The translations under genes were made by a program, and so were the position numbers. DNA of 19,441 nucleotides from Candidatus Collierbacteria bacterium. Its GTDB lineage: Bacteria; Patescibacteriota; Microgenomatia; UBA1400; MFAQ01. Each line of letters starts with the position of its first letter. The stretch's first letter is position 1. Positions 12,716 to 18,820 of the stretch are shown piece by piece. Under the pieces are notes generated by a model that worked only from the letters and a program-made list of their open reading frames with translations, was not told the origin of the DNA and ran no database searches. Location: positions 54,076-73,516 of the forward strand of contig DQFC01000043.1 in the NCBI GenBank assembly GCA_003531665.1, written 5' to 3'.

Positions 12716-14029
12716 ATGGCCAAGTCAAACAGCATCTTTTTCTGCAACAGTTGCGGTAACGAGTTCGCCAAATGGGCCGGCCAGTGCCCTGCCTGCCACG
12801 AATGGAACACTCTCGTCGAAACCGCTCCATATCTAAAGACGACCAAGACCAAAACCGGTCAAAAGGTCACTCTCAAGCCCGCCGAAAGCTTTTCGGTCAA
12901 AGCCGCCCTCTCCTCCCAAACGGGCTACACCTTTTCTACCGGTATCAGCGAGTTCGATCGGGTTCTGGGTCCGGGACTTACCAAGGGTGGGGTCTACCTC
13001 CTGGCCGGCCAGCCGGGCATCGGCAAATCTACCCTCCTCACCCAGCTCGCCTTAAACTCCAAAATCAACATTGTTTACGTTTGCTCCGAGGAAAACCCCG
13101 CTCAAGTAGCCTCCCGCATCAAACGCCTTTCCTCAAAGGAGAACTCACATATCAGGCTCCTGAACACTTCCACAGTTGAAAACATATTGGAAACCATCAA
13201 GTCGGACCCAAACTGTCTTGTCATCATTGACTCCATTCAATCGGTCAGTACAGCCGTCAACCCCACCACTCCAGGCTCCCCATCCCAGATCCGAGATAGC
13301 GCCTCGTATCTGATCCAGAGTGCCAAAGAAAACTCGGTCCCCATGATCATTGTGGGGCATGTCACAAAGGACGGAGACATCGCCGGCCCCAAGATGCTTG
13401 AACACATGGTGGACACCGTCCTCGAGCTTTCAGGTGATCGTCAGCACTTACTTCGCCTCCTTCGGAGCGTCAAGAATCGCTTTGGCCCGACGGACGAAAC
13501 CGGCATCTTCCGTATGAACAGCAACGGGCTCGAAGAGGTAAAGGACCCTGGCTCCATTTTGCTTGAAGGTAGGGTAAAAAACGCCCCCGGCTCCTGCCTC
13601 ACCATGATTATGGAGGGCACTCGCCCGCTCACCGTCGAGATCCAAGCCCTAGTCGTAGCCTCCCCCCTCCCTATTCCCCGCCGTATCGCCAAAGGTATCT
13701 CCGGCAACCGCCTTCAGCTCATTTGCGCCATTCTGACAAAACATCTCAATCTACCCATCGCCACCAAAGATGTCTTTGTGAATGTCACCGGTGGCATGGA
13801 CGTCAAAGATCCGGGAGCCGATCTGGGCATCGCTCTGGCTATCGTCAGCTCGGTCAAGGATAAGCCTCTGCCGGAAAACTCCATTTGCTTCGGCGAGCTC
13901 GGACTTTTGGGCGAGATCCGCAAAGTCGGCTTCACGGACAAGATGCTTAAGGAAGCCAAGGCCCTCGGTTACTCAGAAATATTCTCCCCTCTTTCCCACA
14001 CCTCCATCCGCTCCATCAAACTTGGGTAA
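12716..14029 (+). CDS. radA: DNA repair protein RadA, 437 aa
   Basis: RadA is a RecA-like ATPase that helps branch migration of recombination intermediates in the cytoplasm. All family parts are here in order: the N-terminal zinc finger with C10, C13, C24 and C27 (FFCNSCG ... CPACHEW); the Walker A motif GQPGIGKST (98-106); the Walker B strand LVIIDSIQ (168-175); the RadA-specific KNRFG motif (253-257); and a C-terminal Lon-like domain with GNRLQL, VFVNVTGGMDVKDPGADL and GELGLLGEIR (from about 330). The length is normal. The frame continues upstream to 12554, but ATG 12716 is where RadA homology starts and is one base after the predicted transcription start. No Shine-Dalgarno sequence is present. 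It stands alone, between unknown genes. Confidence 0.98.
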   Translation: MAKSNSIFFCNSCGNEFAKWAGQCPACHEWNTLVETAPYLKTTKTKTGQKVTLKPAESFSVKAALSSQTGYTFSTGISEFDRVLGPGLTKGGVYLLAGQPGIGKSTLLTQLALNSKINIVYVCSEENPAQVASRIKRLSSKENSHIRLLNTSTVENILETIKSDPNCLVIIDSIQSVSTAVNPTTPGSPSQIRDSASYLIQSAKENSVPMIIVGHVTKDGDIAGPKMLEHMVDTVLELSGDRQHLLRLLRSVKNRFGPTDETGIFRMNSNGLEEVKDPGSILLEGRVKNAPGSCLTMIMEGTRPLTVEIQALVVASPLPIPRRIAKGISGNRLQLICAILTKHLNLPIATKDVFVNVTGGMDVKDPGADLGIALAIVSSVKDKPLPENSICFGELGLLGEIRKVGFTDKMLKEAKALGYSEIFSPLSHTSIRSIKLG

Positions 14030-14040
14030 TACCCCATAAC

Positions 14041-14069
14041 TTGCATTGTTAGGCACCTTGAGGTATAAT
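14041..14069 (+). promoter_or_regulatory. Promoter of 14115-14768
   Basis: TTGCAT (14041-14046), a 17-bp spacer and TATAAT (14064-14069). +1 is expected near 14076, with GGAGG at 14106-14110 in a leader of about 39 nt. Confidence 0.85.
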
Positions 14070-14114
14070 CAACCATCTTTGCTCGCTATTTCACATCAAA
14101 TCAATGGAGGCACC

Positions 14115-14768
14115 ATGAAAATCAGCTTTCCGGGAGAAGGTTCCATTACCGTGTTCCGCCCCGAAGAACTCAAGAGGATCAAAGCGGGTGGACCACATGA
14201 TAAGTACGAAGAGACAATGTACCAGCACATGCTGGCAATTATGTCGAGCTACCCTGGTCGATGGACAACCGATCTCGTTGGATTCATCGAATCCGTTTCC
14301 TTTGATCTTCAGAGAGATTACGACTTCCGAAAAGGACTTGTCTCGGAAATAAATCCGGCACGCCTCCCCAGCTATCTTGAGGTAAAAAATTTCCATCACT
14401 TCCTCGAGTGTGCGGTCGAAGTTCTTACTACCTTGGGCTGGCCGGTCAAGATTGAGAAGGCTGGCGGAAAAATCTATCTCTGCTTTGCCTCATTTGATCT
14501 GCTTACTCCAGACGAAGTGATGATGGCAATAGAGCAACGCATCCAAGGAAGAACCTCATACGCCGTTGCCTACATGATGGAACACGCGGTGGTAAATGAA
14601 TGGGATTTCACTGGAATGGAGCTCAGGCTAACTGCCAGTGAAGTTCCTCACGGACTTTACGTGCTCGTAATGGATCGCATCAAACAGACACTTGGCCCAA
14701 AGTGGTCTTTCACCTTCGTCGCCGAGGAAAAAAAGCCCTATCAACTTCGCTCCTCTACCGCCTCCTAA
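14115..14768 (+). CDS. Unrecognised soluble protein, 217 aa, paralog of 14830-15498
   Basis: I do not recognise this protein. It has no signal peptide or membrane helix. The second half aligns clearly with the next gene: LTTLGWPV (104-111) with LETFGWVV, a strand ending CFASFDLLTPDEV (123-135) with LVFAPLLALTPEEV, and NEWDFTGMEL (161-170) with NKYDFSLAEL. YDFRKG (69-74) also matches YDFKYG. The N-terminal 60 residues differ. GGAGG lies 4 nt before ATG 14115; the frame is open further upstream, but that part covers the promoter. The terminator stem includes the last codons and its loop holds the stop codon. Probably alpha/beta; role unknown. Confidence 0.85.
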   Translation: MKISFPGEGSITVFRPEELKRIKAGGPHDKYEETMYQHMLAIMSSYPGRWTTDLVGFIESVSFDLQRDYDFRKGLVSEINPARLPSYLEVKNFHHFLECAVEVLTTLGWPVKIEKAGGKIYLCFASFDLLTPDEVMMAIEQRIQGRTSYAVAYMMEHAVVNEWDFTGMELRLTASEVPHGLYVLVMDRIKQTLGPKWSFTFVAEEKKPYQLRSSTAS

Positions 14769-14783
14769 CCGAGGTGGTTTTTT
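14757..14783 (+). terminator. Terminator overlapping the stop codon of 14115-14768
   Basis: ACCGCCTC (14757-14764) pairs with GAGGTGGT (14771-14778, one G-U pair), with T residues at 14778-14783. The stop codon TAA (14766-14768) lies in the 6-nt loop. Confidence 0.85.
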
Positions 14784-14789
14784 ATGGTG

Positions 14790-14795
14790 TAAAAT
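14790..14795 (+). promoter_or_regulatory. -10 box of 14830-15498
   Basis: TAAAAT directly after the preceding terminator, with a poor -35. +1 is expected near 14802 and GGAGG at 14820-14824. Confidence 0.5.
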
Positions 14796-14829
14796 GTCCC
14801 CATTCTGCAAATTAAAATTGGAGGTTCTC

Positions 14830-15498
14830 ATGAAGTTTGTCTCTGATTACGGTACCAGAATACCGATACACTCTCCTCAAGAAATAATTGCTTTCCGTCA
14901 AAATCGTGGCTCGGGAAGAGACTTTAACGAATATGGACCCATACCCCCAGACATCACTGCCAAGATCGCTCTGGTCCACAAAATACACGGCTATCAGTAC
15001 GAAGAAATCAGTCTCCCTTTGTTACTCAGAGCCAGCAATGAACTTCTGTTCAATTACGATTTTAAGTACGGATACCGGTTAAGGTTTGGCCCATCCGTTT
15101 TCCCTGATTCTTTTACGGAAGACCGCAATGGTTTAAACAGAGCCATTGAATATATTCAAGGGCTGTTGGAAACTTTTGGATGGGTAGTAAGCTTTGAGGA
15201 AGATAATCTTTGGTATTATTTGGTCTTTGCCCCTCTTTTAGCCCTTACTCCGGAAGAAGTGATCCGAGAACGTGAACAAAAAGCCAAAACCATCGCCGCC
15301 GGTGCTCTCAAAACAATCAATACCGGCATGCTCGCCAATAAATACGATTTTAGTCTTGCCGAACTTGGCATGACTGATGATGATACCGACCTCCCATTTT
15401 TATTTCTCTGCATCAGAGAGCTCAAAGCCCTCACACCCAGATACAAAATCGAGTTTTTTTCACCTACGATTTTTATCACGCCCACCACCTCTCCCTAG
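14830..15498 (+). CDS. Unrecognised soluble protein, 222 aa, paralog of 14115-14768
   Basis: I do not recognise this protein. It shares with its neighbour YDFKYG (76-81), LETFGWVV (113-120), LVFAPLLALTPEEV (131-144) and NKYDFSLAEL (170-179), so the two come from a tandem duplication that has since diverged, mainly at the N-terminus. It has a charged helix after the shared LTPEEV (IREREQKAKT). GGAGG lies 5 nt before ATG 14830. The frame extends upstream into the previous gene's terminator, so the longer form is rejected. Its terminator also overlaps its own stop codon, like the sister gene, so the copied unit included the 3' end. Function unknown. Confidence 0.85.
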   Translation: MKFVSDYGTRIPIHSPQEIIAFRQNRGSGRDFNEYGPIPPDITAKIALVHKIHGYQYEEISLPLLLRASNELLFNYDFKYGYRLRFGPSVFPDSFTEDRNGLNRAIEYIQGLLETFGWVVSFEEDNLWYYLVFAPLLALTPEEVIREREQKAKTIAAGALKTINTGMLANKYDFSLAELGMTDDDTDLPFLFLCIRELKALTPRYKIEFFSPTIFITPTTSP

Positions 15499-15510
15499 AG
15501 GTGGTTTTTT
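15484..15510 (+). terminator. Terminator overlapping the stop codon of 14830-15498
   Basis: ACCACCTC (15484-15491) pairs with GAGGTGGT (15498-15505), then T residues to 15510. The stop TAG (15496-15498) sits at the end of the loop and the first base of the right arm. Confidence 0.88.
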
Positions 15511-15522
15511 CATTCTACGTTC

Positions 15523-15531
15523 TGCTACAAT
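15523..15531 (+). promoter_or_regulatory. Extended -10 of 15567-16115
   Basis: TGCTACAAT, a TG-extended -10 ending at 15531. +1 is expected near 15538. AAGGAGG at 15555-15561 lies 5 nt before ATG 15567. The -35 would fall in the preceding terminator and is not evident. Confidence 0.6.
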
Positions 15532-15566
15532 TCCCCATCTCATCTCATTGAAAAAAGGAGGTCGAC

Positions 15567-16115
15567 ATGTCTAAGCCAAACTTCGATCAAGTATTATTTC
15601 CAGACTCACCCTTTGTTCCACCAGCCACGATACAGTCGGCCCTCAATATCCATACTTTGGTCCAAAACGACAAGTACCATCCGGCCATAGCCATTGCCAG
15701 AGAACTGCGGGACCTATTTGGAGAACATATACAATTCCTAGATGCCCAAAATGAATGGCTGATGGAAAAGTTTTCCATTGGTCAGGTAGAGATTGACGAC
15801 TATTACTTTGGGCTGTTGGTTCCGGTTACCCTTATCATCGCCGCCGAATTATCTCGTTACAATCACTTGTCGAATGTTCTGGACTTCTATTTTCCCACTT
15901 CGAATGATCAATTTTTTATCGATCTCCGGAACTACGGTACCAGGCACATACCCTTGGTAAGAAACCTTTTGCACCTCGGCTCTCCGGACCCCATGTTTTC
16001 GGCTAAACCGGTTTACAAACACTGCGGGCTCGAGGTTTTCTCCTTCAGCCAATGGTACCAAGTCGGTCTCGAAGCAGGCTTGCGCACTTTCCGGCAGTTC
16101 GCCCAACTCTTCTAG
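15567..16115 (+). CDS. Unrecognised protein, 182 aa, distant paralog of 11157-11753
   Basis: I do not recognise this protein. It is helical with aromatic-rich segments and a fairly hydrophobic helix (YYFGLLVPVTLIIAAELSRY). Landmarks shared with 11157-11753 include SPFVP near residue 14, AIAIA at 40-44, the L-V/I-x-P hydrophobic helix, and FFIDLRN against FKDLRAT. Identity outside these is low, so kinship is likely but not certain. It has its own extended -10, a strong AAGGAGG and a terminator, as a single-gene unit. Unlike its relative it has no membrane-protein partner gene beside it. Confidence 0.8.
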   Translation: MSKPNFDQVLFPDSPFVPPATIQSALNIHTLVQNDKYHPAIAIARELRDLFGEHIQFLDAQNEWLMEKFSIGQVEIDDYYFGLLVPVTLIIAAELSRYNHLSNVLDFYFPTSNDQFFIDLRNYGTRHIPLVRNLLHLGSPDPMFSAKPVYKHCGLEVFSFSQWYQVGLEAGLRTFRQFAQLF

Positions 16116-16123
16116 CTTCACCC

Positions 16124-16149
16124 AGGCAGGCTCCCCAGCCTGCCTTTTT
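16124..16149 (+). terminator. Intrinsic terminator of 15567-16115
   Basis: AGGCAGGCT (16124-16132) pairs perfectly with AGCCTGCCT (16137-16145) around CCCC, with T residues to 16149. Confidence 0.9.
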
Positions 16150-16206
16150 CGTAGTCGATCAGTCTTTGGAGAACGTACTCAATCAGCCCTTGGCATGGTC
16201 ATTCAC

Positions 16207-16235
16207 TTGACAAATACCTATACTTATGGTATTAT
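16207..16235 (+). promoter_or_regulatory. Promoter of 16296-17015
   Basis: TTGACA (16207-16212), a 17-bp spacer and TATTAT (16230-16235) with TG at 16227-16228, then AGGACA. This is the strongest member of the four-promoter AGGACA group. Confidence 0.9.
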
Positions 16236-16250
16236 AGGACATCTTAATCT

Positions 16251-16278
16251 CCGCTCACCCTCGCGAGCGGCACTTTTT
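16251..16278 (+). promoter_or_regulatory. Leader hairpin with T run before 16296
   Basis: CCGCTC (16251-16256) pairs with GAGCGG (16265-16270); CAC and five T residues follow. It lies inside the predicted leader, between +1 (about 16242) and the ribosome binding site AAGGAG. It could be an attenuator or a 5' stabilising hairpin. Confidence 0.5.
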
Positions 16279-16295
16279 CAAGCTAAGGAGATCAA

Positions 16296-17015
16296 ATGCA
16301 CACAACCCTTCTCGTTGGTGGAATTTCCATGACCCCCATGGGCAACATTTACCCTCTTGGCAAGTTGGCCATCGGTACCAAAATCCAGATCCAAATGCCG
16401 GTCACTGAAACCATGCTCTGCTTCACCCAGGAACCCAGAACCAACGCTGTCCAGCCCAAGGCCGACAATAAAGGCTTGTGGCTGAAAAACCTGACCGTCG
16501 TTAAACTTGATGACGGCACGGTAGCCGTTCAAGGCTGGCCGGGAAACGGCATGTACACCGCCAAGCACCTCGGCGAAGGCAAGGTGGAACTCACCTTCCA
16601 CGCCATCGTTCGCTTCCACGCTGAGTTTTACTACGTGGAAGATTCCCAAATTGTTGTTTTCCACGATCTACTCGGGAGCCCGTACACTACACAGATGCGT
16701 GGCCTCCGCCCTATTGTGGACTACATCATATCCCTGATCGCCGGCGACACACTGCCCAAGGCAACGCCCATCACGGATCCTGAAGTCGGCACAGTGCTCT
16801 GGTATAGCGCTGCTCGCAATATCGGCGCCGTTGTCACTGGGACAGATCAACATGACGAGCTCGTTCTCGCCCGCGTCCATGTCACCCAAATCCTGGGCCA
16901 GGAAGGTCTTCCTGTTCTCCACGCCGGTGACACTGTCTCTTGGCAAGACACCAAAGATCTCGGAGAAGGAACCGCCTTCAAGACCGAGCTTCTCGGTGTC
17001 ACCAAGGTCTCCTGA
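16296..17015 (+). CDS. Protein of unknown N-terminal domain plus degenerate cold-shock-like domain, 239 aa
   Basis: Residues 1-150 form an unrecognised, probably beta-rich region. Residues about 163-236 follow the cold-shock domain plan: GTVLWYSAARNIGAVV (165-180) matches the GTVKWFNxxKGFGFI strand pair, DELVLARVHV (187-196) stands where DVFVH would be, and LHAGDTVSW (208-216) matches LxxGxxVxF, followed by a final strand. The RNP1/RNP2 aromatic residues that stack on nucleic acid are mostly missing (GFGFI becomes NIGAVV; VFVH becomes LVLA), so nucleic-acid binding may be lost or changed. This is a pattern match by eye. AAGGAG lies 5 nt before ATG. A strong promoter, a leader hairpin and its own terminator make it a single-gene unit. 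Confidence 0.82.
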   Translation: MHTTLLVGGISMTPMGNIYPLGKLAIGTKIQIQMPVTETMLCFTQEPRTNAVQPKADNKGLWLKNLTVVKLDDGTVAVQGWPGNGMYTAKHLGEGKVELTFHAIVRFHAEFYYVEDSQIVVFHDLLGSPYTTQMRGLRPIVDYIISLIAGDTLPKATPITDPEVGTVLWYSAARNIGAVVTGTDQHDELVLARVHVTQILGQEGLPVLHAGDTVSWQDTKDLGEGTAFKTELLGVTKVS

Positions 17016-17028
17016 TCTCCCGTTCGAA

Positions 17029-17058
17029 AAAAATCCTCTGCAATCGCGGAGGATTTTT
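17029..17058 (+). terminator. Intrinsic terminator of 16296-17015
   Basis: AAAAATCCTCTGC (17029-17041) pairs with GCGGAGGATTTTT (17046-17058, one G-U pair) around AATC. The A/T ends let it work on both strands. Confidence 0.9.
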
Positions 17059-17081
17059 CTTGGTCGTCTCTTTCTACAGAC

Positions 17082-17113
17082 TTGACATTATTTGTAATTA
17101 TTGTTACAAATAA
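17082..17113 (+). promoter_or_regulatory. Promoter with palindromic operator, site 1 (TGTAA-N6-TTACA)
   Basis: TTGACA (17082-17087), a 17-bp spacer and TACAAA (17105-17110) with TG at 17102-17103. A perfect inverted repeat, TTATTTGTAA-N6-TTACAAATAA (17088-17113), fills the space from -35 through -10. Its core TGTAA-N6-TTACA starts 5 bp after the -35, exactly as at 18786-18814. A protein bound here would block RNA polymerase. Confidence 0.85.
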
Positions 17114-17116
17114 TAC

Positions 17117-17195
17117 AGCTTTACAATGCAGGTTGTAAGCCTGTCCGCCGAGAGGTGGACAAAAAGGAGATTCCGCAAGGAGTCTCCTTTTTATT
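17117..17195 (+). ncRNA. Three-hairpin short RNA or leader before the antiporter gene
   Basis: The RNA would start at about 17117. Hairpin 1: GCTTTACAA (17118-17126) with TTGTAAGC (17133-17140), one bulged T. Hairpin 2: GTCCGCC (17143-17149) with GGTGGAC (17154-17160), GAGA loop. Hairpin 3: a 14-bp stem (17161-17174 with 17179-17192) with a GCAA loop, ending in five T residues. The last is a good terminator, so the product is either a separate RNA of about 78 nt or an attenuated leader of the antiporter gene 28 bp on. I could not match it to a known metal riboswitch. Confidence 0.65.
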
Positions 17196-17210
17196 TCCTG
17201 GGTAACGATC

Positions 17211-17216
17211 TATTAT
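17211..17216 (+). promoter_or_regulatory. -10 box giving a leaderless antiporter mRNA
   Basis: TATTAT ends 6 nt before GTG 17223, so +1 would be the G of the start codon. The -35 is weak. If used, the gene does not depend on read-through of the 17161-17192 terminator. Confidence 0.5.
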
Positions 17217-17222
17217 TAATAT

Positions 17223-18398
17223 GTGTCCAAACCAACCAAAAAGATCCTCGGAAACATTTTGCTCTTGCTCGGAGCTTCTGTAGCTCTGCGTTTTGGTCTT
17301 CTGAGGCTCATCAGCGAAGACTTACCCGTTTACGTCAGGGTTCTCAGCTCCATCGCTATTCTCATCTTTGGCGCCGTTTTTGTACTTACTAGGAGCGCCG
17401 AACTCATCGAAGAAACTACCGAAGTCCTCAGCGAGAAAACCAAGTTGGCTGGCGGCTTACTCCAATCCTTTGGCACCGCCTTCCCGGACATGGTCCTCGG
17501 TGTTAGTGCCGCTTTTATCAGTCTTAGTCTCAGAAACACCGATTACGAGAGAGCCATCAATTTCGCCATCATCGCCGCCGCCACCACCTTTGGCTCCAAT
17601 ATCTACAACATTGGCCATGCCGCCTGGTGTGTTTACCGCCAGAATCTAGCCAACTCCACAGGAGAGGTCACTTTCATGTTTCCCCATATCAAGTCAGGAG
17701 GCCACTTGACTCCCATGAAAGATCACCGGAAGAAACCCTTATTGGCCGAATTCAATACCGCCAATCTTGTTTTGGTCTCCCTCACAATCTTAACTACTTT
17801 CGTGGCCATCTCCATGGTCCTCTTCGGCAAAATCTCTTCTCCCCCTCTCAACATTTCTGAAGATCTCTACCAGCTTTCCACTCCTGTCGGTTGGGTACTT
17901 TTGGCGCTTTGTCTCCTTACCCTTTTTCGCTTCCGTAAAACCGAACGTCCCGGAACAGACACCGAAATTGTGAATTCCGAAGAAAATCAATTCCGCCACA
18001 ATGCCGGCTCGTTGATCTGGCTCGCTCTCATCGGGTCTGGTATTTCCATCTTTTTCGCCGCCGAGTCCATGGTCCGAGGCATCGAAGTTGTCTCTGACGT
18101 CTCCGGCACTCCCTTTGTCATTGCCGGAATTTTAGCCGGAGTCATTGGTTGTCTGGGAGAAATCATTGTCGTTCACAATTTCTCCGTCAATCCAAGAGGC
18201 AGGATCGGTGATGCCATTGTCGGTGTCGCTATGGATAATATCGTTACCATCACCGGAGCCAGCATCGTCGCTATCATGGGTGGTATCTTCCTCGGAGGCA
18301 GTTCGCTTATCATGATCTTCGTCCTCATCCTCTGCTTAAACACTGTCCTCATTTGGCAGATCAGCGACCTCAAGAACTTCTTTCTAAATGCTCATTAG
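17223..18398 (+). CDS. CaCA-family (Na+/Ca2+-type) cation antiporter, 391 aa
   Basis: An inner-membrane antiporter with about 10-11 helices and the two inverted alpha repeats of the family. Repeat 1 has SAELIEETTEVLSE, FGTAFPDM (83-90) and TFGSNIYNIG (122-131); repeat 2 has AAESMVRGIEVVSD, GVIGCLGEI (E313) and VAMDNIVTITG (D338, N339). In typical members both repeats read G(T)S-x-PE; here repeat 1 has Asp (D89) instead of Glu and repeat 2 has lost the Ser-Pro (GCLGE). Since these acids bind the transported ion, specificity may differ from Ca2+. The central loop (about 145-180) is hydrophilic. The start is GTG 17223, with no Shine-Dalgarno sequence. An operator-controlled RNA lies directly upstream. 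An out-of-frame ATG overlaps the GTG. Confidence 0.88.
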   Translation: MSKPTKKILGNILLLLGASVALRFGLLRLISEDLPVYVRVLSSIAILIFGAVFVLTRSAELIEETTEVLSEKTKLAGGLLQSFGTAFPDMVLGVSAAFISLSLRNTDYERAINFAIIAAATTFGSNIYNIGHAAWCVYRQNLANSTGEVTFMFPHIKSGGHLTPMKDHRKKPLLAEFNTANLVLVSLTILTTFVAISMVLFGKISSPPLNISEDLYQLSTPVGWVLLALCLLTLFRFRKTERPGTDTEIVNSEENQFRHNAGSLIWLALIGSGISIFFAAESMVRGIEVVSDVSGTPFVIAGILAGVIGCLGEIIVVHNFSVNPRGRIGDAIVGVAMDNIVTITGASIVAIMGGIFLGGSSLIMIFVLILCLNTVLIWQISDLKNFFLNAH

Positions 18399-18399
18399 C

Positions 18400-18428
18400 A
18401 AAAGAGAGCAGTTTTGCCACTCTCTTTT
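18400..18428. terminator. Bidirectional terminator between the antiporter and DUF378 genes
   Basis: AAAAGAGAG (18400-18408) pairs with CTCTCTTTT (18420-18428) around an 11-nt loop. T residues follow on both strands, between two convergent genes. Confidence 0.75.
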
Positions 18429-18448
18429 ATAAATTGTTTACCAGAAGT

Positions 18449-18703
18449 TCATTTTCTTCTCTTTTTTTTAGTGTTTACTTTCATCTCTACATTCCCTGTT
18501 TCCATACAACATTCTTTGCAGTAAGTCATATGGGCCACCGCCTCATACACCGCAGAAAGCCCAACCAAGATATAAATTAGTTTTTCTAACATTGGCCAAG
18601 AGCCAAAGATCATTGATACTAGATTGTAGTTAAACACTCCAACCAAGCCCCAATTCAAAGCTCCGACGATTACCAAAGCATACGCTGTTTTGTGCATCCT
18701 CAT
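18449..18703 (-). CDS. DUF378 family membrane protein with cysteine tail, 84 aa
   Basis: The sequence AYALVIVGALNWGLVGVFNYNLVSMIFG and the later IYILVGLSAVYEA are the DUF378 signature (two helices, about residues 7-33 and 40-57). Family function is unknown. After the second helix this copy adds HMTYCKECCMETG (C62, C65, C66) and a very basic end (KVNTKKKRRK). The cysteine cluster could bind a metal, which fits the neighbourhood. Start: ATG 18703 lies 7 nt after GGGGGTG; a TTG at 18706 would add one residue and a further ATG at 18697 is possible. Operator site 2 (18744-18759) lies upstream on this gene's side, over a plausible -10 (TAATAAT on the minus strand). Confidence 0.88.
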   Translation of the reverse strand: MRMHKTAYALVIVGALNWGLVGVFNYNLVSMIFGSWPMLEKLIYILVGLSAVYEAVAHMTYCKECCMETGNVEMKVNTKKKRRK

Positions 18704-18743
18704 CAATAGTCACCCCCTCTCACTTCAAAAGAACTATTTTCCA

Positions 18744-18759
18744 TGTAATCATTATTACA
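18744..18759. promoter_or_regulatory. Palindromic operator, site 2 (TGTAA-N6-TTACA)
   Basis: TGTAATCATTATTACA, 16 bp, differs from site 3 by one base. It lies between the divergent DUF378 gene (minus) and the RNA at 18821 (plus). On the minus strand it contains TAATAAT, which can serve as the -10 of the DUF378 gene. Confidence 0.75.
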
Positions 18760-18785
18760 CATTTATTCTGAGCTTGCCGAAGAGC

Positions 18786-18814
18786 TTGACAGGTTTTGTA
18801 ATCATTGTTACACT
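18786..18814 (+). promoter_or_regulatory. Promoter with palindromic operator, site 3
   Basis: TTGACA (18786-18791), a 17-bp spacer and TACACT (18809-18814) with TG at 18806-18807. TGTAATCATTGTTACA (18797-18812) begins 5 bp after the -35, the same geometry as site 1. Confidence 0.85.
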
Positions 18815-18820
18815 GTTTAT

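Noticed and set aside
17117..17195. Mn2+ (yybP-ykoY) or NiCo riboswitch before the antiporter
   Set aside because: The position would fit, but I see neither the conserved loop sequences of yybP-ykoY nor a four-way junction of the NiCo type; three simple hairpins in a row are seen instead. A covariance-model search would decide.
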